NCBI RefSeq assembly: GCF_900090245.1
Contig: NZ_FMDN01000002.1
Span: forward strand, 372,001-436,000
DNA length: 64,000 nucleotides
Reading direction: 5' to 3'
Source of the DNA: Micromonospora halophytica
GTDB lineage: Bacteria > Actinomycetota > Actinomycetes > Mycobacteriales > Micromonosporaceae
Shown piece after piece: positions 1-8,268 of this stretch (the stretch's first letter is position 1; each line of letters starts with the position of its first letter). A model generated the notes under the pieces. The model was not told where the DNA came from. It made no database searches and saw nothing but the letters and a program-made list of their open reading frames with translations. The position numbers were made by a program, and so were the translations under genes.

Positions 1-143
1 TCGGCGGTACGGGAGCCGATCAGCACCGTCTGCCCGGCCCGGGCGAACCGGTAGGCGAGACCCCGCCCCTGGTCGCCGGTGCCACCGATGATGCCGACGG
101 TCAGCCCGGAGACATCGGGCAGCGTGGTCGCGTCGTAAGCCAT
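1..143 (-). CDS. NADPH-dependent F420 reductase, N-terminal part
   Basis: Only the first 47 codons are in the window; the gene runs off the left edge. After a short leader the protein shows a Rossmann dinucleotide-binding loop (TVGIIGGTGDQGRG) followed by LAYRFARAGQTVLIGSRTA. This is the typical beginning of the F420-dependent NADP oxidoreductase family, where the GGTGDQG loop binds NADP and the SR pair just after the second strand contacts its phosphate. The family moves hydride between reduced coenzyme F420 and NADP in the cytoplasm, and F420 use fits an actinomycete. The ATG at 143 is the only good start seen. The assignment rests on the N-terminus alone; another F420- or NADP-binding reductase is possible. 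Confidence 0.75.
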   Translation of the reverse strand, partial: MAYDATTLPDVSGLTVGIIGGTGDQGRGLAYRFARAGQTVLIGSRTA

Positions 144-310
144 GCGGTCATCCTCGCAAACCGTCCCGGCCGCCAGCAGCGTCCGGCGCTGTGACAATGC
201 CCGCTGCCCGGCCTGCCGCCGGGGCCAGGCCGGCGATGTCGGACTGCACCACGTCGGTGTCGGCGCGGCCGCCCACCCCCCTTCCCGGCCCCGGACGGCG
301 TACGGGCGGG

Positions 311-1744
311 TCAGGCACGCTCGAAGGTCACCGTGCGCCGCACCGGGTCGGCGGTGACCAGACGGACCTGGATCCGCTCACCCAGCGGCAGCTCGCCGAC
401 GCAGCGCGCGCGTACCGGCGGGTCGTCCAGCGCCACCGTGCCGCCGGGCTGCCGGCCCGGCTTCTGCTGCCCGTTCGGCGGGACGTCGACGTCCAGCACG
501 GCGGCGGAGAAGGTCTCCCCCACCCGGTGCTCCAGCAGCACCGCCTCGGCCAGTTCGATCGCGCCCCGGGTGGCCGCGCCCGCCGTCCGGTCCGTCGTGG
601 CCATCACCTCGGGCAGCTTCGGCAGCGCCGCGCGGGCCCAGTCGGGCACCGGCCGCCCCTCGTGCAGGGCCAGGCAGACCTCCGTGGCGTACCGGTCGGC
701 CAGCCGACGCAGCGGAGCCGTGACGTGGGCGTACGCGGCCGCCACCCCACCGTGTTCGGGCTGCTCGGGCAGTGGGCCGTCGAAGGCCGTGTACGCCGCG
801 CCCCGCATCAGCTCGGCCGCCTGGTCGACGAAGGCCGCCGCCCGGGGCTGCGAGGCGTCCAACCCGACCAGCAACTCGCCGACGCCGGTCCCCTCCGGCC
901 AGTGCACGCCCAGCGGGGCGGCCGCCGCGCGCAGCCGGGCCACCGCCTCCGGCTTCGGCGGCGGCATCGTCCGCAGCAGCCCGATCCCGCCGGCGAGCAT
1001 GATGTCGGCGGCGGCCATGCCGGTGAGCAGCGAAATCTGCGCGTTGTGGTCCTCCATCGGCACCGGGCCGCGCAGCACCAGCCGCCAGCCGTCACCGTCG
1101 GGCTCGACGTCCTGCTCGGGCAGGGGCAGGTTGACCGCACCCCGGCGCAGCCCACGCTCGGTCAGCAGGGCGCCGATCTCGGGCAGCAGGGCGATCGGCT
1201 CGGGCAGCGTCCCGGCGTCGGCGGCGGCCTGCACCCCGACGTAGTCGAGCTTGGCGCGGCTGCGTACCCGGGCACGCTCCAGCGTGACGGCGACCGTCGC
1301 GCCGTCACCGTCGAGGTCGATGGTCCAGACCACCGCCGACCGGTCGGCGTCGGGCAGCAGGCTGGCCGCGCCCTCGCTGAGCGTGTGCGGGTGCAGCGGC
1401 ACATTGCCGTCGGGCAGGTAGACGGTCTGCCCGCGCCGCCAGGTCTCCTCCTCCAGCGCGCCGCCGGGGCGAACGTGCGCGGCGACGTCGGCGATGGCGT
1501 ACCGCACCCGGTAACCCCCGCCGGGGCGACGGCTGAGGTGCATCGCCTGGTCGAGGTCGCGCGAGCTCGCCGGGTCGACCGTGACGAACGGGACGTCGGT
1601 GCGGTCGACCCCGGCCGGTGGCCCGGCGGCGGCCGCCTCGTCCGCCTCACGCTGCGCCGCGGCCGGGAAACCCTCGGGCAGTCCCAGCTCACGGCGCAGC
1701 GCGCCGAAGTCGATACGGGGCGCCACTACGCGTCGGATGACCAC
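311..1744 (-). CDS. RNB-domain ribonuclease (RNase II/R family)
   Basis: A 477-residue protein dominated by an RNB catalytic domain. The signature block near residues 55-90 (VTVDPASSRDLDQAMHLS, then YRVRYAIADVAAHV) carries the closely spaced aspartates that coordinate magnesium in RNase II and RNase R. The family degrades single-stranded RNA processively from the 3' end. Length and layout match the short actinobacterial RNB proteins, which lack the full set of cold-shock and S1 domains of E. coli RNase R, so it may act on a narrower set of RNAs. The start is a GTG at 1744 with no strong ribosome binding site. It lies downstream of the histone-like gene on the same strand, with a gap of about 65 bases. 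Confidence 0.88.
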   Translation of the reverse strand: MVIRRVVAPRIDFGALRRELGLPEGFPAAAQREADEAAAAGPPAGVDRTDVPFVTVDPASSRDLDQAMHLSRRPGGGYRVRYAIADVAAHVRPGGALEEETWRRGQTVYLPDGNVPLHPHTLSEGAASLLPDADRSAVVWTIDLDGDGATVAVTLERARVRSRAKLDYVGVQAAADAGTLPEPIALLPEIGALLTERGLRRGAVNLPLPEQDVEPDGDGWRLVLRGPVPMEDHNAQISLLTGMAAADIMLAGGIGLLRTMPPPKPEAVARLRAAAAPLGVHWPEGTGVGELLVGLDASQPRAAAFVDQAAELMRGAAYTAFDGPLPEQPEHGGVAAAYAHVTAPLRRLADRYATEVCLALHEGRPVPDWARAALPKLPEVMATTDRTAGAATRGAIELAEAVLLEHRVGETFSAAVLDVDVPPNGQQKPGRQPGGTVALDDPPVRARCVGELPLGERIQVRLVTADPVRRTVTFERA

Positions 1745-1809
1745 GGGTCAATCCTGGCAGCCCGGCGGAACATCCGCTCTCCGGCGTGACGGCGGCGTTC
1801 GTCGTACGG

Positions 1810-2667
1810 TCAGCCGGTGGCTTTCCGGGCGCGGGACCGGGCGCCGGCGGGCGCGGCGGCGCGGGCGGTGGCCGTACCCGAAGGGGCCTTGCGGGCGGTG
1901 ACCTTCGTCGCGGTGACCTTCTTCGCGGGAGCCTTCTTCGCCGCCGCCTTGCGCGCGGTCGTCGAGGAGGTCGCGGTGACCTTCTTCGCGGGGGCCTTCT
2001 TCGCCGTCGTCTTCGACGCCGGGGCCTTGCGGGCGGTGACCTTCTTCGCCGGGGCCTTCTTCGCCGCCGTGGTCGTCTTCTTCGCGGCGGTGGTCCGCTT
2101 CGCCGCGCCGGTGCTCTTCTTGACCGCGCCGGTGGCCTTACGGCCGGTGGAGGCGACCTTGCGGGCGGCGGTCGTGGCCTTCGCGGCCGTGGTCTTCTTC
2201 GCGGCGGCGGTCGTCTTCCTGGCCGTCGCGGTCGTCTTCTTCGCCCCGGCCGGGGCCTTCTTCGCCGCCGTGGTCCTCGCTGCGGCCGTGGTCTTCTTCG
2301 CCGCGGCCGTGGTCCGGGTGGCGGCCTTCTTCGCGGGGGCCTTCTTCGCCGCGGCCCTGGTGGCCGGGGCTGTCTTCGCCGTGGTCCTGGTCGCGGTGGT
2401 CTTCTTCGCCGGGGTCTTCTTCGCCGCCGTGGTCGTCTTCTTCGCGGCGGTGGTCCTCTTGGCCGTGGTCGCCGTGGTGGCCGGGGACCGCCCCGACCCG
2501 GCGCCCGCCGCGCTGGGCGACGCCTTGCCGGCCGGCGCCTGCCGGGCCGCCGCCGTGGCCGTGGTGGACCGGCGTGCCGCGGTGCTCCGGGTCGCGCCGG
2601 CGGTTCGCGCCGCCGCAGCGGACTTCTTGGCGGCCGGGCGGGTGGTGGCCTGTTGTGCTTCGGCCAT
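1810..2667 (-). CDS. Lysine/alanine-rich histone H1-like protein
   Basis: A 285-residue protein built almost wholly of alanine, lysine, threonine and arginine, with dozens of short repeats of the type AAKKTT, AKKAPAKK and ARKAPA from about residue 70 to the end. No globular domain such as HU or Lsr2 is visible. The composition resembles the C-terminal tail of eukaryotic H1 and of bacterial histone-like proteins, so nonspecific DNA binding and nucleoid compaction are inferred. The start at 2667 is preceded by an excellent AAGGAGG site, which argues against a longer reading frame reaching upstream. At the DNA level the repeats give a periodic cttcttcgc pattern on the plus strand, so unequal recombination could change its length. 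Confidence 0.8.
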   Translation of the reverse strand: MAEAQQATTRPAAKKSAAAARTAGATRSTAARRSTTATAAARQAPAGKASPSAAGAGSGRSPATTATTAKRTTAAKKTTTAAKKTPAKKTTATRTTAKTAPATRAAAKKAPAKKAATRTTAAAKKTTAAARTTAAKKAPAGAKKTTATARKTTAAAKKTTAAKATTAARKVASTGRKATGAVKKSTGAAKRTTAAKKTTTAAKKAPAKKVTARKAPASKTTAKKAPAKKVTATSSTTARKAAAKKAPAKKVTATKVTARKAPSGTATARAAAPAGARSRARKATG

Positions 2668-2750
2668 CTCGGTTCCCTCCTTGGGGACATGCGCTCGCGT
2701 GCCCCGCCACGGAGGCACGGAGTTCCTCGACGCGGGCAGTCCCGCACCGT

Positions 2751-2954
2751 TTAGCTGCCCTCCCCGGCCCAGCGGGCGTCCTCGGCCTCCCACACCTCGT
2801 TGCGCTCCCGCACCTTCTGCAGGGCGCCCTCCGCGTCGGCAGCCGAGTCGTACGGTCCGAGAACGTGTCTCGCAGGGCACACGTCGGCATCGGTCTCGAC
2901 CCGGTGGTGTCGCGTGCACCAGTAGTAGTGCACACCACTTCCGCTGTCGTTCAT
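2751..2954 (-). CDS. Small conserved-looking hypothetical protein
   Basis: A 67-residue acidic protein beginning MNDSGSGVHYYWC. It has a WC..H segment near the N-terminus and another C..RH pair around residues 26-30 (VCPARHVLGPYDS), then an amphipathic helical C-terminus rich in Glu and Arg. The Cys/His arrangement could bind a metal ion, but this is a guess. The middle (LGPYDSAADAEGALQKVRERNEVW) reads like a short alpha/beta unit of the kind seen in SPOR-like modules. It sits upstream of the histone-like gene on the same strand. I do not recognise the family. Confidence 0.55.
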   Translation of the reverse strand: MNDSGSGVHYYWCTRHHRVETDADVCPARHVLGPYDSAADAEGALQKVRERNEVWEAEDARWAGEGS

Positions 2955-3101
2955 GAGATCACTGTGCACCGGGACCAGCCCGGCCGCCACCGGATCGCGC
3001 AAATACCCGCGCCGCATCCACAGTAGACATGCTGCCTGCCGGACGGGCGGAAACGGTGGAACCGACGCCCCGGCGCGACGGGGCAGCCGGAACAGGGGTC
3101 G

Positions 3102-3551
3102 GTGGCGCAGAATCCGGGCGTGCGTTTCGGGGGAGGAACATCGGCACGGGTGCGGCGCGGACTGGTCGCCGTGGGCGTGGTGGCGGTGCTGGCCGTCATG
3201 GTGGTGACGGTGGCGGCACCGATGCTGCGGGATCGCTCGCAGCACCGGCTGGAACAGCGGGCGGACCGCGCGGTGACCGCGACCGCACAGCGGACCCGGT
3301 CACAACTGCTGGCCGATCCGGCGGCGGGCCAGTCGACGCTGCGCCGGGTCGCCGACGAGGTCGACGGGGTCGAGGTGCTCACCGTGGAGTCCGGCGCCGC
3401 CGGGGTCCGGCTGGTCTTCCAGGTACGCGTGGCGAAGACCGCCACGAGCCTGTTCGGCTGGCAGCGGGCCACCGCCGCGGGGTGCTTCGCGCAGGTGGTG
3501 GGTCCGGGACCAGGGCCGGCGGCGATGGAACGGGTGCCCTGCCCGGCCTGA
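3102..3551 (+). CDS. Hypothetical single-pass membrane protein
   Basis: A 149-residue protein with a basic N-terminus (VRRG), one strong membrane helix at about residues 20-42 (GLVAVGVVAVLAVMVVTVAA) and an outer domain of about 105 residues. The outer part begins with a charged helix (RSQHRLEQRADRAVTATAQRTRSQL), continues as an alternating strand-like region (VEVLTVESGAAGVRLVFQVRV) and ends with two cysteines near the C-terminus (GCFAQVV and VPCPA) that could form a disulfide. The GTG start at 3102 follows a weak AGGGG. No family is recognised; function is unknown. Confidence 0.6.
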   Translation: MAQNPGVRFGGGTSARVRRGLVAVGVVAVLAVMVVTVAAPMLRDRSQHRLEQRADRAVTATAQRTRSQLLADPAAGQSTLRRVADEVDGVEVLTVESGAAGVRLVFQVRVAKTATSLFGWQRATAAGCFAQVVGPGPGPAAMERVPCPA

Positions 3552-3627
3552 CGGCCCGGCGGGACGGGCCGAGCGGCGCGGTGCCACGGCCGGGCCGGGC
3601 GACGCGGCCGACGGCTAGGGTCGCCGG

Positions 3628-4131
3628 ATGGGCGTATCGGACTACATCCTGCGGATGCGCGAGCACATCGGCCACGACCTGCTCTGGCTGCCGAGTGTCA
3701 GCGCGGTGATCCGTGACGACGTGGGCGCACTGCTGCTGGGCAAACGCGCCGACGACGGCCGCTGGTCGGTGGTGAGCGGCTTCGTCGAGCCGGGCGAGCA
3801 GCCGGCAACCGCCGTGGTACGCGAGGTCGAGGAGGAGACCGGGCTCATCGTCGAGCCGGTCCGGCTGAGCAGCGTCGTCTCGCACCCGCACACGTACCCC
3901 AACGGGGACCACTGCGAGTTGTTGAACCTCGGCTTCCACTGCCGGCTGGTCTCCGGCACCGCGACGGTCAACGACGACGAGTCGGTGGCGGTCGAGTGGT
4001 TCCCGCCGGACCGGCTGCCCGAGTTGGACGCCCACGCCCGACTGGTCATCGCGCAGGCCCTCGGCCCGGCGTCGGACGCCTGGTACCTGCCCGCCGGCAC
4101 GACCTGGAACGAGTTCGCCAGGCTAACTTGA
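3628..4131 (+). CDS. Nudix hydrolase
   Basis: A 167-residue protein with a complete Nudix box at about residues 52-74: GFVEPGEQPATAVVREVEEE followed by TGL, fitting the GX5EX7REUXEEXGU consensus, whose glutamates bind magnesium. Strands before and after the box (VSAVIRDDVGALLLGKRADD, HCELLNLGFHCRLV) are typical of the fold. Members hydrolyse nucleoside diphosphates linked to another moiety, such as oxidised nucleotides, NADH or sugar nucleotides; the substrate cannot be read from this sequence. The gene converges on the next minus-strand gene and overlaps it by nine bases. The ATG at 3628 has no strong ribosome binding site. Confidence 0.88.
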   Translation: MGVSDYILRMREHIGHDLLWLPSVSAVIRDDVGALLLGKRADDGRWSVVSGFVEPGEQPATAVVREVEEETGLIVEPVRLSSVVSHPHTYPNGDHCELLNLGFHCRLVSGTATVNDDESVAVEWFPPDRLPELDAHARLVIAQALGPASDAWYLPAGTTWNEFARLT

Positions 4132-4647
4132 ACTCTCAGCCTTCATGAATTCGCCATCGTGGCCAGGTGAACCCTCAAACCACGCTTCGTACCCCTCATT
4201 CCCATATATTGATTCATACTGTACGTGAAGTCTGATTCGCTGAGTCACCGCCCTCCAGAAGTCTGCGTCTCTCGCCAGATCGTAGTCATACAACGCGAAG
4301 ATCATTGTTTCTTGACCGACAGGGATGGGCCTGCCTGGACGCAGGGACGCGAAGTGCGGCCACGTCACGAACGTGTCACGCAGTGAATCGGCGACAGGCT
4401 TTTCCCACGGCCCCACTCTTTCGCCGTCGACATAGAACGTAGCTGCCTTGATGATCGCTGGACCGAGACCCGCATTCCTGATTCTGATCCCAGCCACGCG
4501 ATCATTTCGTAGACAGTCCAGGCTCAGCAACGGGCGGACCGAATGATAGTTGTGCCTCCGATTTGCCCTCGCCTCCATGATCGAAACTGCGAGCGAAGCG
4601 ATGGCGATCACAGTTGCAGAGACGGCGGTAATCGAACTCGCATCCAC
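4123..4647 (-). CDS. Hypothetical membrane-anchored protein, lower-GC accessory gene
   Basis: A protein of about 174 residues with one hydrophobic helix near the N-terminus (ITAVSATVIAIASLAVSI) and a soluble domain with strands (GIRIRNAGLGPAIIKAATFY) and aromatic-rich stretches (MIFALYDYDLARDADFW). This shape is common among small anchored actinobacterial proteins of unknown function. The GTG at 4647 places the helix at the extreme N-terminus; the frame is open upstream to a GTG at 4716, so the start is uncertain. Base composition is clearly lower in G+C than the neighbours (for example the stretch around 4200-4240) and it uses rare codons, suggesting acquisition by transfer. Confidence 0.55.
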   Translation of the reverse strand: MDASSITAVSATVIAIASLAVSIMEARANRRHNYHSVRPLLSLDCLRNDRVAGIRIRNAGLGPAIIKAATFYVDGERVGPWEKPVADSLRDTFVTWPHFASLRPGRPIPVGQETMIFALYDYDLARDADFWRAVTQRIRLHVQYESIYGNEGYEAWFEGSPGHDGEFMKAESSS

Positions 4648-4733
4648 AGCTTCGAAGCTACATCGCTCGGGCAAGGAGGAATACCGGCGCACTCTGCCCG
4701 ACAGCCGCCGGGACACCGCCCCACCCTCGGGTC

Positions 4734-4967
4734 TCAGCTCAGCGCGAGTTCGTCCGGGAAGAGCTTGTGAAGCGCGGCGACCGCATGCCGCAGGCAGTAA
4801 TCGAGGCTGTGACCGTCGACCCTGATCGCCGCACCATCGAGCCGCTGACCCGAAATCACCACAGTCCAGGGCTTGCGCTCCCGCTCCCCGTCAATCTTGA
4901 CCAGCCCGACCAGACCCATCTCCCCCAGGTGCGCCAGCAGCTCCGGCACGCACTCATCCCACCTCAT
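4734..4967 (-). CDS. Small hypothetical protein
   Basis: A 77-residue protein beginning MRWDECVPELLAHLGEMG. It is predicted to be mixed alpha/beta, with a central strand-turn-strand (KPWTVVISGQRLDGAAIRVD) and a C-terminal helix (LDYCLRHAVAALHKLF). The pattern of the aromatic and hydrophobic positions looks like a real protein. It lies just upstream of the lower-GC membrane protein on the same strand and may be part of the same transferred segment. No family is recognised. Confidence 0.5.
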   Translation of the reverse strand: MRWDECVPELLAHLGEMGLVGLVKIDGERERKPWTVVISGQRLDGAAIRVDGHSLDYCLRHAVAALHKLFPDELALS

Positions 4968-5228
4968 CCACGAATGAGACCACCGAGGCCGCTACGGAAG
5001 CCAGCGGGTCGGCCTGGTCGTGCGTCGGGGCTTCCGTCTGCCGCGCCAGTCCAACCCCGGGACTGGCCTGCCACCGGGTCACCGGGTCGCGGCGCCGGCT
5101 CCACCGCCAGGATGTGCCCGACCTCTGCGACCGCCGGCGGCACACCGGCAGAGCCCACGCACCGCCGAAAGGCCCTCAGGACGAAGCCGGGGAGCAGACC
5201 GAATTCAAGGTCTGCTGAGCCCTCGCTC

Positions 5229-5289
5229 AGGCCGTCTCCAGGCCGTCCCAGGCCGTGGCCAGGCCGTCCCAGGCCGTGGCCAGGCCGTC
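5229..5289. repeat. Six CAGGCCGT repeats at helical spacing
   Basis: The octamer CAGGCCGT occurs at 5229, 5240, 5250, 5261, 5271 and 5282, a spacing of 10 or 11 bases. Four of the copies form two near-identical 21-base double units. All copies therefore face the same side of the helix. The array is intergenic, just beyond the terminator of the RNase P RNA gene. It could bind a protein cooperatively or be simple slippage-derived sequence. Confidence 0.75.
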
Positions 5290-5340
5290 AAACGCCACCC
5301 AACGGTGACCAAGGCCAACCAACGGCACCAGATAGACGGC

Positions 5341-5372
5341 CAGCTCAGAGCCTTGATGACGGCTCTGAGCTG
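5341..5372 (-). terminator. Hairpin terminator of the RNase P RNA gene
   Basis: A perfect 12-bp inverted repeat, CAGCTCAGAGCC at 5341-5352 and GGCTCTGAGCTG at 5361-5372, with an eight-base loop. It begins four bases beyond the 3' end of the RNA gene on the minus strand. There is no T-tract, which is usual for actinomycete terminators. Confidence 0.75.
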
Positions 5373-5376
5373 GTAG

Positions 5377-5806
<430 letters not shown>

Positions 5807-6202
5807 ACCTTCATCCTAACGACGCGATGACCGCAGCCGATTCCGCCCCGCGACCGGGCTGCCCCCGCCACCAACGATCGTTGAGGAGGTGTTCGCCGTG
5901 GCCCGGCCCCGCAACTTCCCTGAGCCGACCATCCGGGCGCTGCCGGTCACGGCGTGCAGAGTTCCGCAGGCCGGTCGGGCAGCACCGTAGCCGGACAGCC
6001 CGTGGGCCTCGTCACCCTCGGCCCGAGGAGAGCCAGGTACGCACGTACGCCGTCTGCGCCGGCCGAGATGACCCGCCCGCACGCGACGGCACCGGCGCGC
6101 TTGCCGCCGCCCTGGACCACAGGTGGCGGTGGTGACCTACGGCCGGTGCCCGGTCCCGCCCGATCGCGACCGTCGGGCGGGACCGGGCACCGGCACGGTG
6201 GC
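5807..6202. other. Intergenic region upstream of rnpB
   Basis: This gap holds the presumed rnpB promoter at its left end (TAGGAT on the minus strand at 5813-5818; no good -35 box was seen) and a strong 20-bp hairpin at 6144-6192 at its right end. Frames here have arginine/serine-rich translations with no recognisable motif, and no gene is called. Confidence 0.5.
6144..6192. terminator. Strong 20-bp hairpin terminator
   Basis: A perfect 20-bp inverted repeat with arms 6144-6163 and 6173-6192 around a nine-base loop. It starts 11 bases beyond the stop codon of the NlpC/P60 gene and is the obvious end of that transcript. There is no T-tract. Confidence 0.8.
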
Positions 6203-7108
6203 TCAGGTGCCGGAGACGCGGTGCGCGGTGTACAAGGAGCTGTTGAGGTAGGGGCGGGCGTCGCTGATCACCACACCGGTCCACGAGCCGTCGGGGTTCT
6301 GCCACTTCGGGGTGGCCTCCAGCACCGACGGGATGCCGTCGCCGTTGCCATCGCCCAGATACATAGCCACGTGGCCGTTCTTGACGAGCAGGTCGCCGAC
6401 GCGGATCTGGGACTTGTCGGCCAACTTCGGCACTCCGCTCTTCATCGCGGCTGAGCTGCTCCACGGGAAGTACACGCCGGCGTGCTGGAACATCTTGTAG
6501 ATCAGACCTGAGCAGTCGTACCCGGTTGTCCCTGCCGGCTGCTTGTAGACCCGGCTCTGCCCGCAGGTGGTGCCGTCGTGGTACAGCGTGGTCGGGGCGA
6601 CGGTGCCCATGCGGTACGTTCCGGCGGCGCAGCCGACGTAGAGCGAGTCGAGCTTGGCCATGCCGTAGCTGATCGCCTGCCGGATCTTCACCGAGGGCGA
6701 CTCGACCGTCTGGCAGTTCATCATGTAGTAGGGGAAACCGACGGCGGCCAGGTCGAGGATCTTGGCCCCGTTGAGGTACACGCGGTAGGCGTCGTTGTAG
6801 TAGATGCTGACGTTCGCGACCGCGCCCGCCTTCCAGACACCGGCGGCTGCGGAGTAGGTCTGCGAGGACTGCAGGCCGACCCCGGGCCGGTGGACCTCGA
6901 CCCTGACCGTCTGCGTGCTCGACGTGCCGTTGAGCAGGTTGTTGGTCACCTGGTAGACGCCGCCGTAGGCGGTGACCTTGTTCCAGCAGGCGCCCACGTG
7001 CGGCGAGGTGCGGTAGAAGGTGTAGTCCGCGTGCGCCGCGGTGGCCGGCAGGGCGAGGCCCAGCAGCGCGGCTACGGTCACGGCAACGATGCGCCGCAGA
7101 ATTGACAT
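6203..7108 (-). CDS. Secreted NlpC/P60-family peptidase
   Basis: A 301-residue protein with a clear Sec signal peptide (MSILRRIVAVTVAALLGLAL, cut likely after ATAAHA). The N-terminal half (about 30-165) is a tyrosine- and serine-rich region of unknown fold. The C-terminal half is an NlpC/P60 domain with the catalytic cysteine in GYDCSGLIYKMFQHAG and the catalytic histidine in GHVAMYLGDGNGDG. The family cuts peptide links in peptidoglycan or modifies related amides outside the cell. A segment rich in Asp and Gly after the histidine (GDGNGDGIPS) resembles a calcium-binding loop. The start has an AAAGG site. It follows the broken SARP regulator on the same strand; a shared regulon is possible but unproven. 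Confidence 0.88.
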   Translation of the reverse strand: MSILRRIVAVTVAALLGLALPATAAHADYTFYRTSPHVGACWNKVTAYGGVYQVTNNLLNGTSSTQTVRVEVHRPGVGLQSSQTYSAAAGVWKAGAVANVSIYYNDAYRVYLNGAKILDLAAVGFPYYMMNCQTVESPSVKIRQAISYGMAKLDSLYVGCAAGTYRMGTVAPTTLYHDGTTCGQSRVYKQPAGTTGYDCSGLIYKMFQHAGVYFPWSSSAAMKSGVPKLADKSQIRVGDLLVKNGHVAMYLGDGNGDGIPSVLEATPKWQNPDGSWTGVVISDARPYLNSSLYTAHRVSGT

Positions 7109-7614
7109 GGCGGTGTGCCTTTCGTCGAGGACCCGCCGCCGATGGCGGACAGGGAGGGCGGCGCCGTGCCGGAGGGTGCGGCGCGGTGCCCTCGCCTTCA
7201 GGTTCGGGGCGGCCGGTTACCCGAACGGCACGCAAGCGGTCATGCGCCGGATCACCCAGCCGAGTCGTCGCGGGAGAAGTCCGGCGCAGGCGAGGGGTCA
7301 GCGGTTCCGGTCCGGACGGCCGCACGCAGTCTCGCCGCGACCCGGTCGCCTTCGGGATGGCCCAGTTCGGCGAACAGCCGCAGCGCCGCGGACCACGCCC
7401 GACGGGCCTCGGATTTACTTCCCGTGGTCTCGCGGACGTCGCCGAGGTGGACCAGGGCGAACGCCGCGTGGGACAGGTCTCCGGCCTCGCGCAGCATCCG
7501 TGCCGACTGCTCGTAGTACGTGGCCGCCTGCCCGAACTCGCCGAGCTGGTGGTGAACGAAGCCGAGACTGTCCAGGGCGTGTGCGGCTCCCTGCCCGTCG
7601 CCGAGCCTCTGGTG

Positions 7615-7628
7615 CAGGGCCCAGGGCC
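7615..7628. repeat. 7-bp tandem duplication inside the SARP gene
   Basis: CAGGGCC occurs twice in direct succession. On the coding strand it turns an expected SVALHQRLGDGQ reading into a shifted one. Deleting one copy rejoins the tetratricopeptide frame that ends at 7252. Confidence 0.85.
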
Positions 7629-8135
7629 ACGGACTCTGCGCACCGGTCGATGGCCTCGCCGTAGGAGCCGAGCTGGGCGTGGTACCAGCCGAGGTTGTTC
7701 AGAGCCTGGGCGCGGCCCGCCTCGTGGCCCTCGTCGGCGAACAGGTCGTGGGCCGACTGCGCGTGGGTGAGGCAGTCCGCAGGCCGCGACAGGCCCTCGC
7801 TGACGGCGCACATCCGCAGGTGGGTGTATGCCCGCCCCAGACCGTCGCCGAGAGCCTCGAACAGGGCCAGCGCCTGGGCGAGGTGATGGTGGGCGTCGAC
7901 GTGGTGGCCCAGGCGACTGCGGGCCAGTCCGAGGCCGCTGTGGGCGTTGGCCTGCCCGGTGGGGTCACCGAGCCGCTGGGCTGTGCTCAACGCGGTGCGA
8001 AGGGCGCTGATCCAGTCGTCCCACCGCCCTCGACGATCCACGAACACCCCGATCGCCGCGGCCAGCCGCCAGGCGTGCTCCACGCGGTCGGCCGCGGCGG
8101 CCAGCTCCACTGCCTGGTTCAACACCTGGCGCTCG

Positions 8136-8268
8136 CGGTCGAACCACGCCAGGGCCTGATCGCGATCGGGGATCGGCTCGACGGTCACGTCGGGATCCAA
8201 CGGTCGAACCACGCCAGGGCCTGATCGCGATCGGGGATCGGCTCGACGGTCACGTCGGGATCCAACGG
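8136..8268. repeat. Exact 65-bp tandem duplication inside the SARP gene
   Basis: The unit starting CGGTCGAACC at 8136 recurs identically at 8201, and the first three bases of the unit follow the second copy. Since 65 is not a multiple of three, it shifts the reading frame and creates the stop at 8185. Confidence 0.95.

Larger units (their letters stand above)
4968..5376. other. Gene-poor interval before the RNase P RNA gene
   Basis: No reading frame here is convincing: those present are short, overlap one another and have biased arginine/proline content. The interval holds the CAGGCCGT repeat cluster at 5229-5289 and the terminator of the RNase P RNA gene at 5341-5372. Nothing else is seen. 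Confidence 0.5.

Noticed and set aside
1689..2747. Proline/arginine-only frame opposite and across the histone-like gene
   Set aside because: Alternate-frame translation of the AAKK repeats; the lysine-rich frame has a perfect ribosome binding site.
4954..5158. Two overlapping short frames upstream of the 77-residue gene
   Set aside because: They overlap each other and the called gene, with no ribosome binding site that decides between them and no recognisable motif.
5229..5289. CRISPR-like array
   Set aside because: The units are 8 bases with 2-3 base gaps, far too short for repeats and spacers, and there are no cas genes.
7415..8212. A separate 265-residue TPR protein
   Set aside because: Its sequence is the out-of-frame continuation of the SARP gene created by the 65-bp duplication, and its own C-terminus turns into nonsense after the 7-bp duplication.
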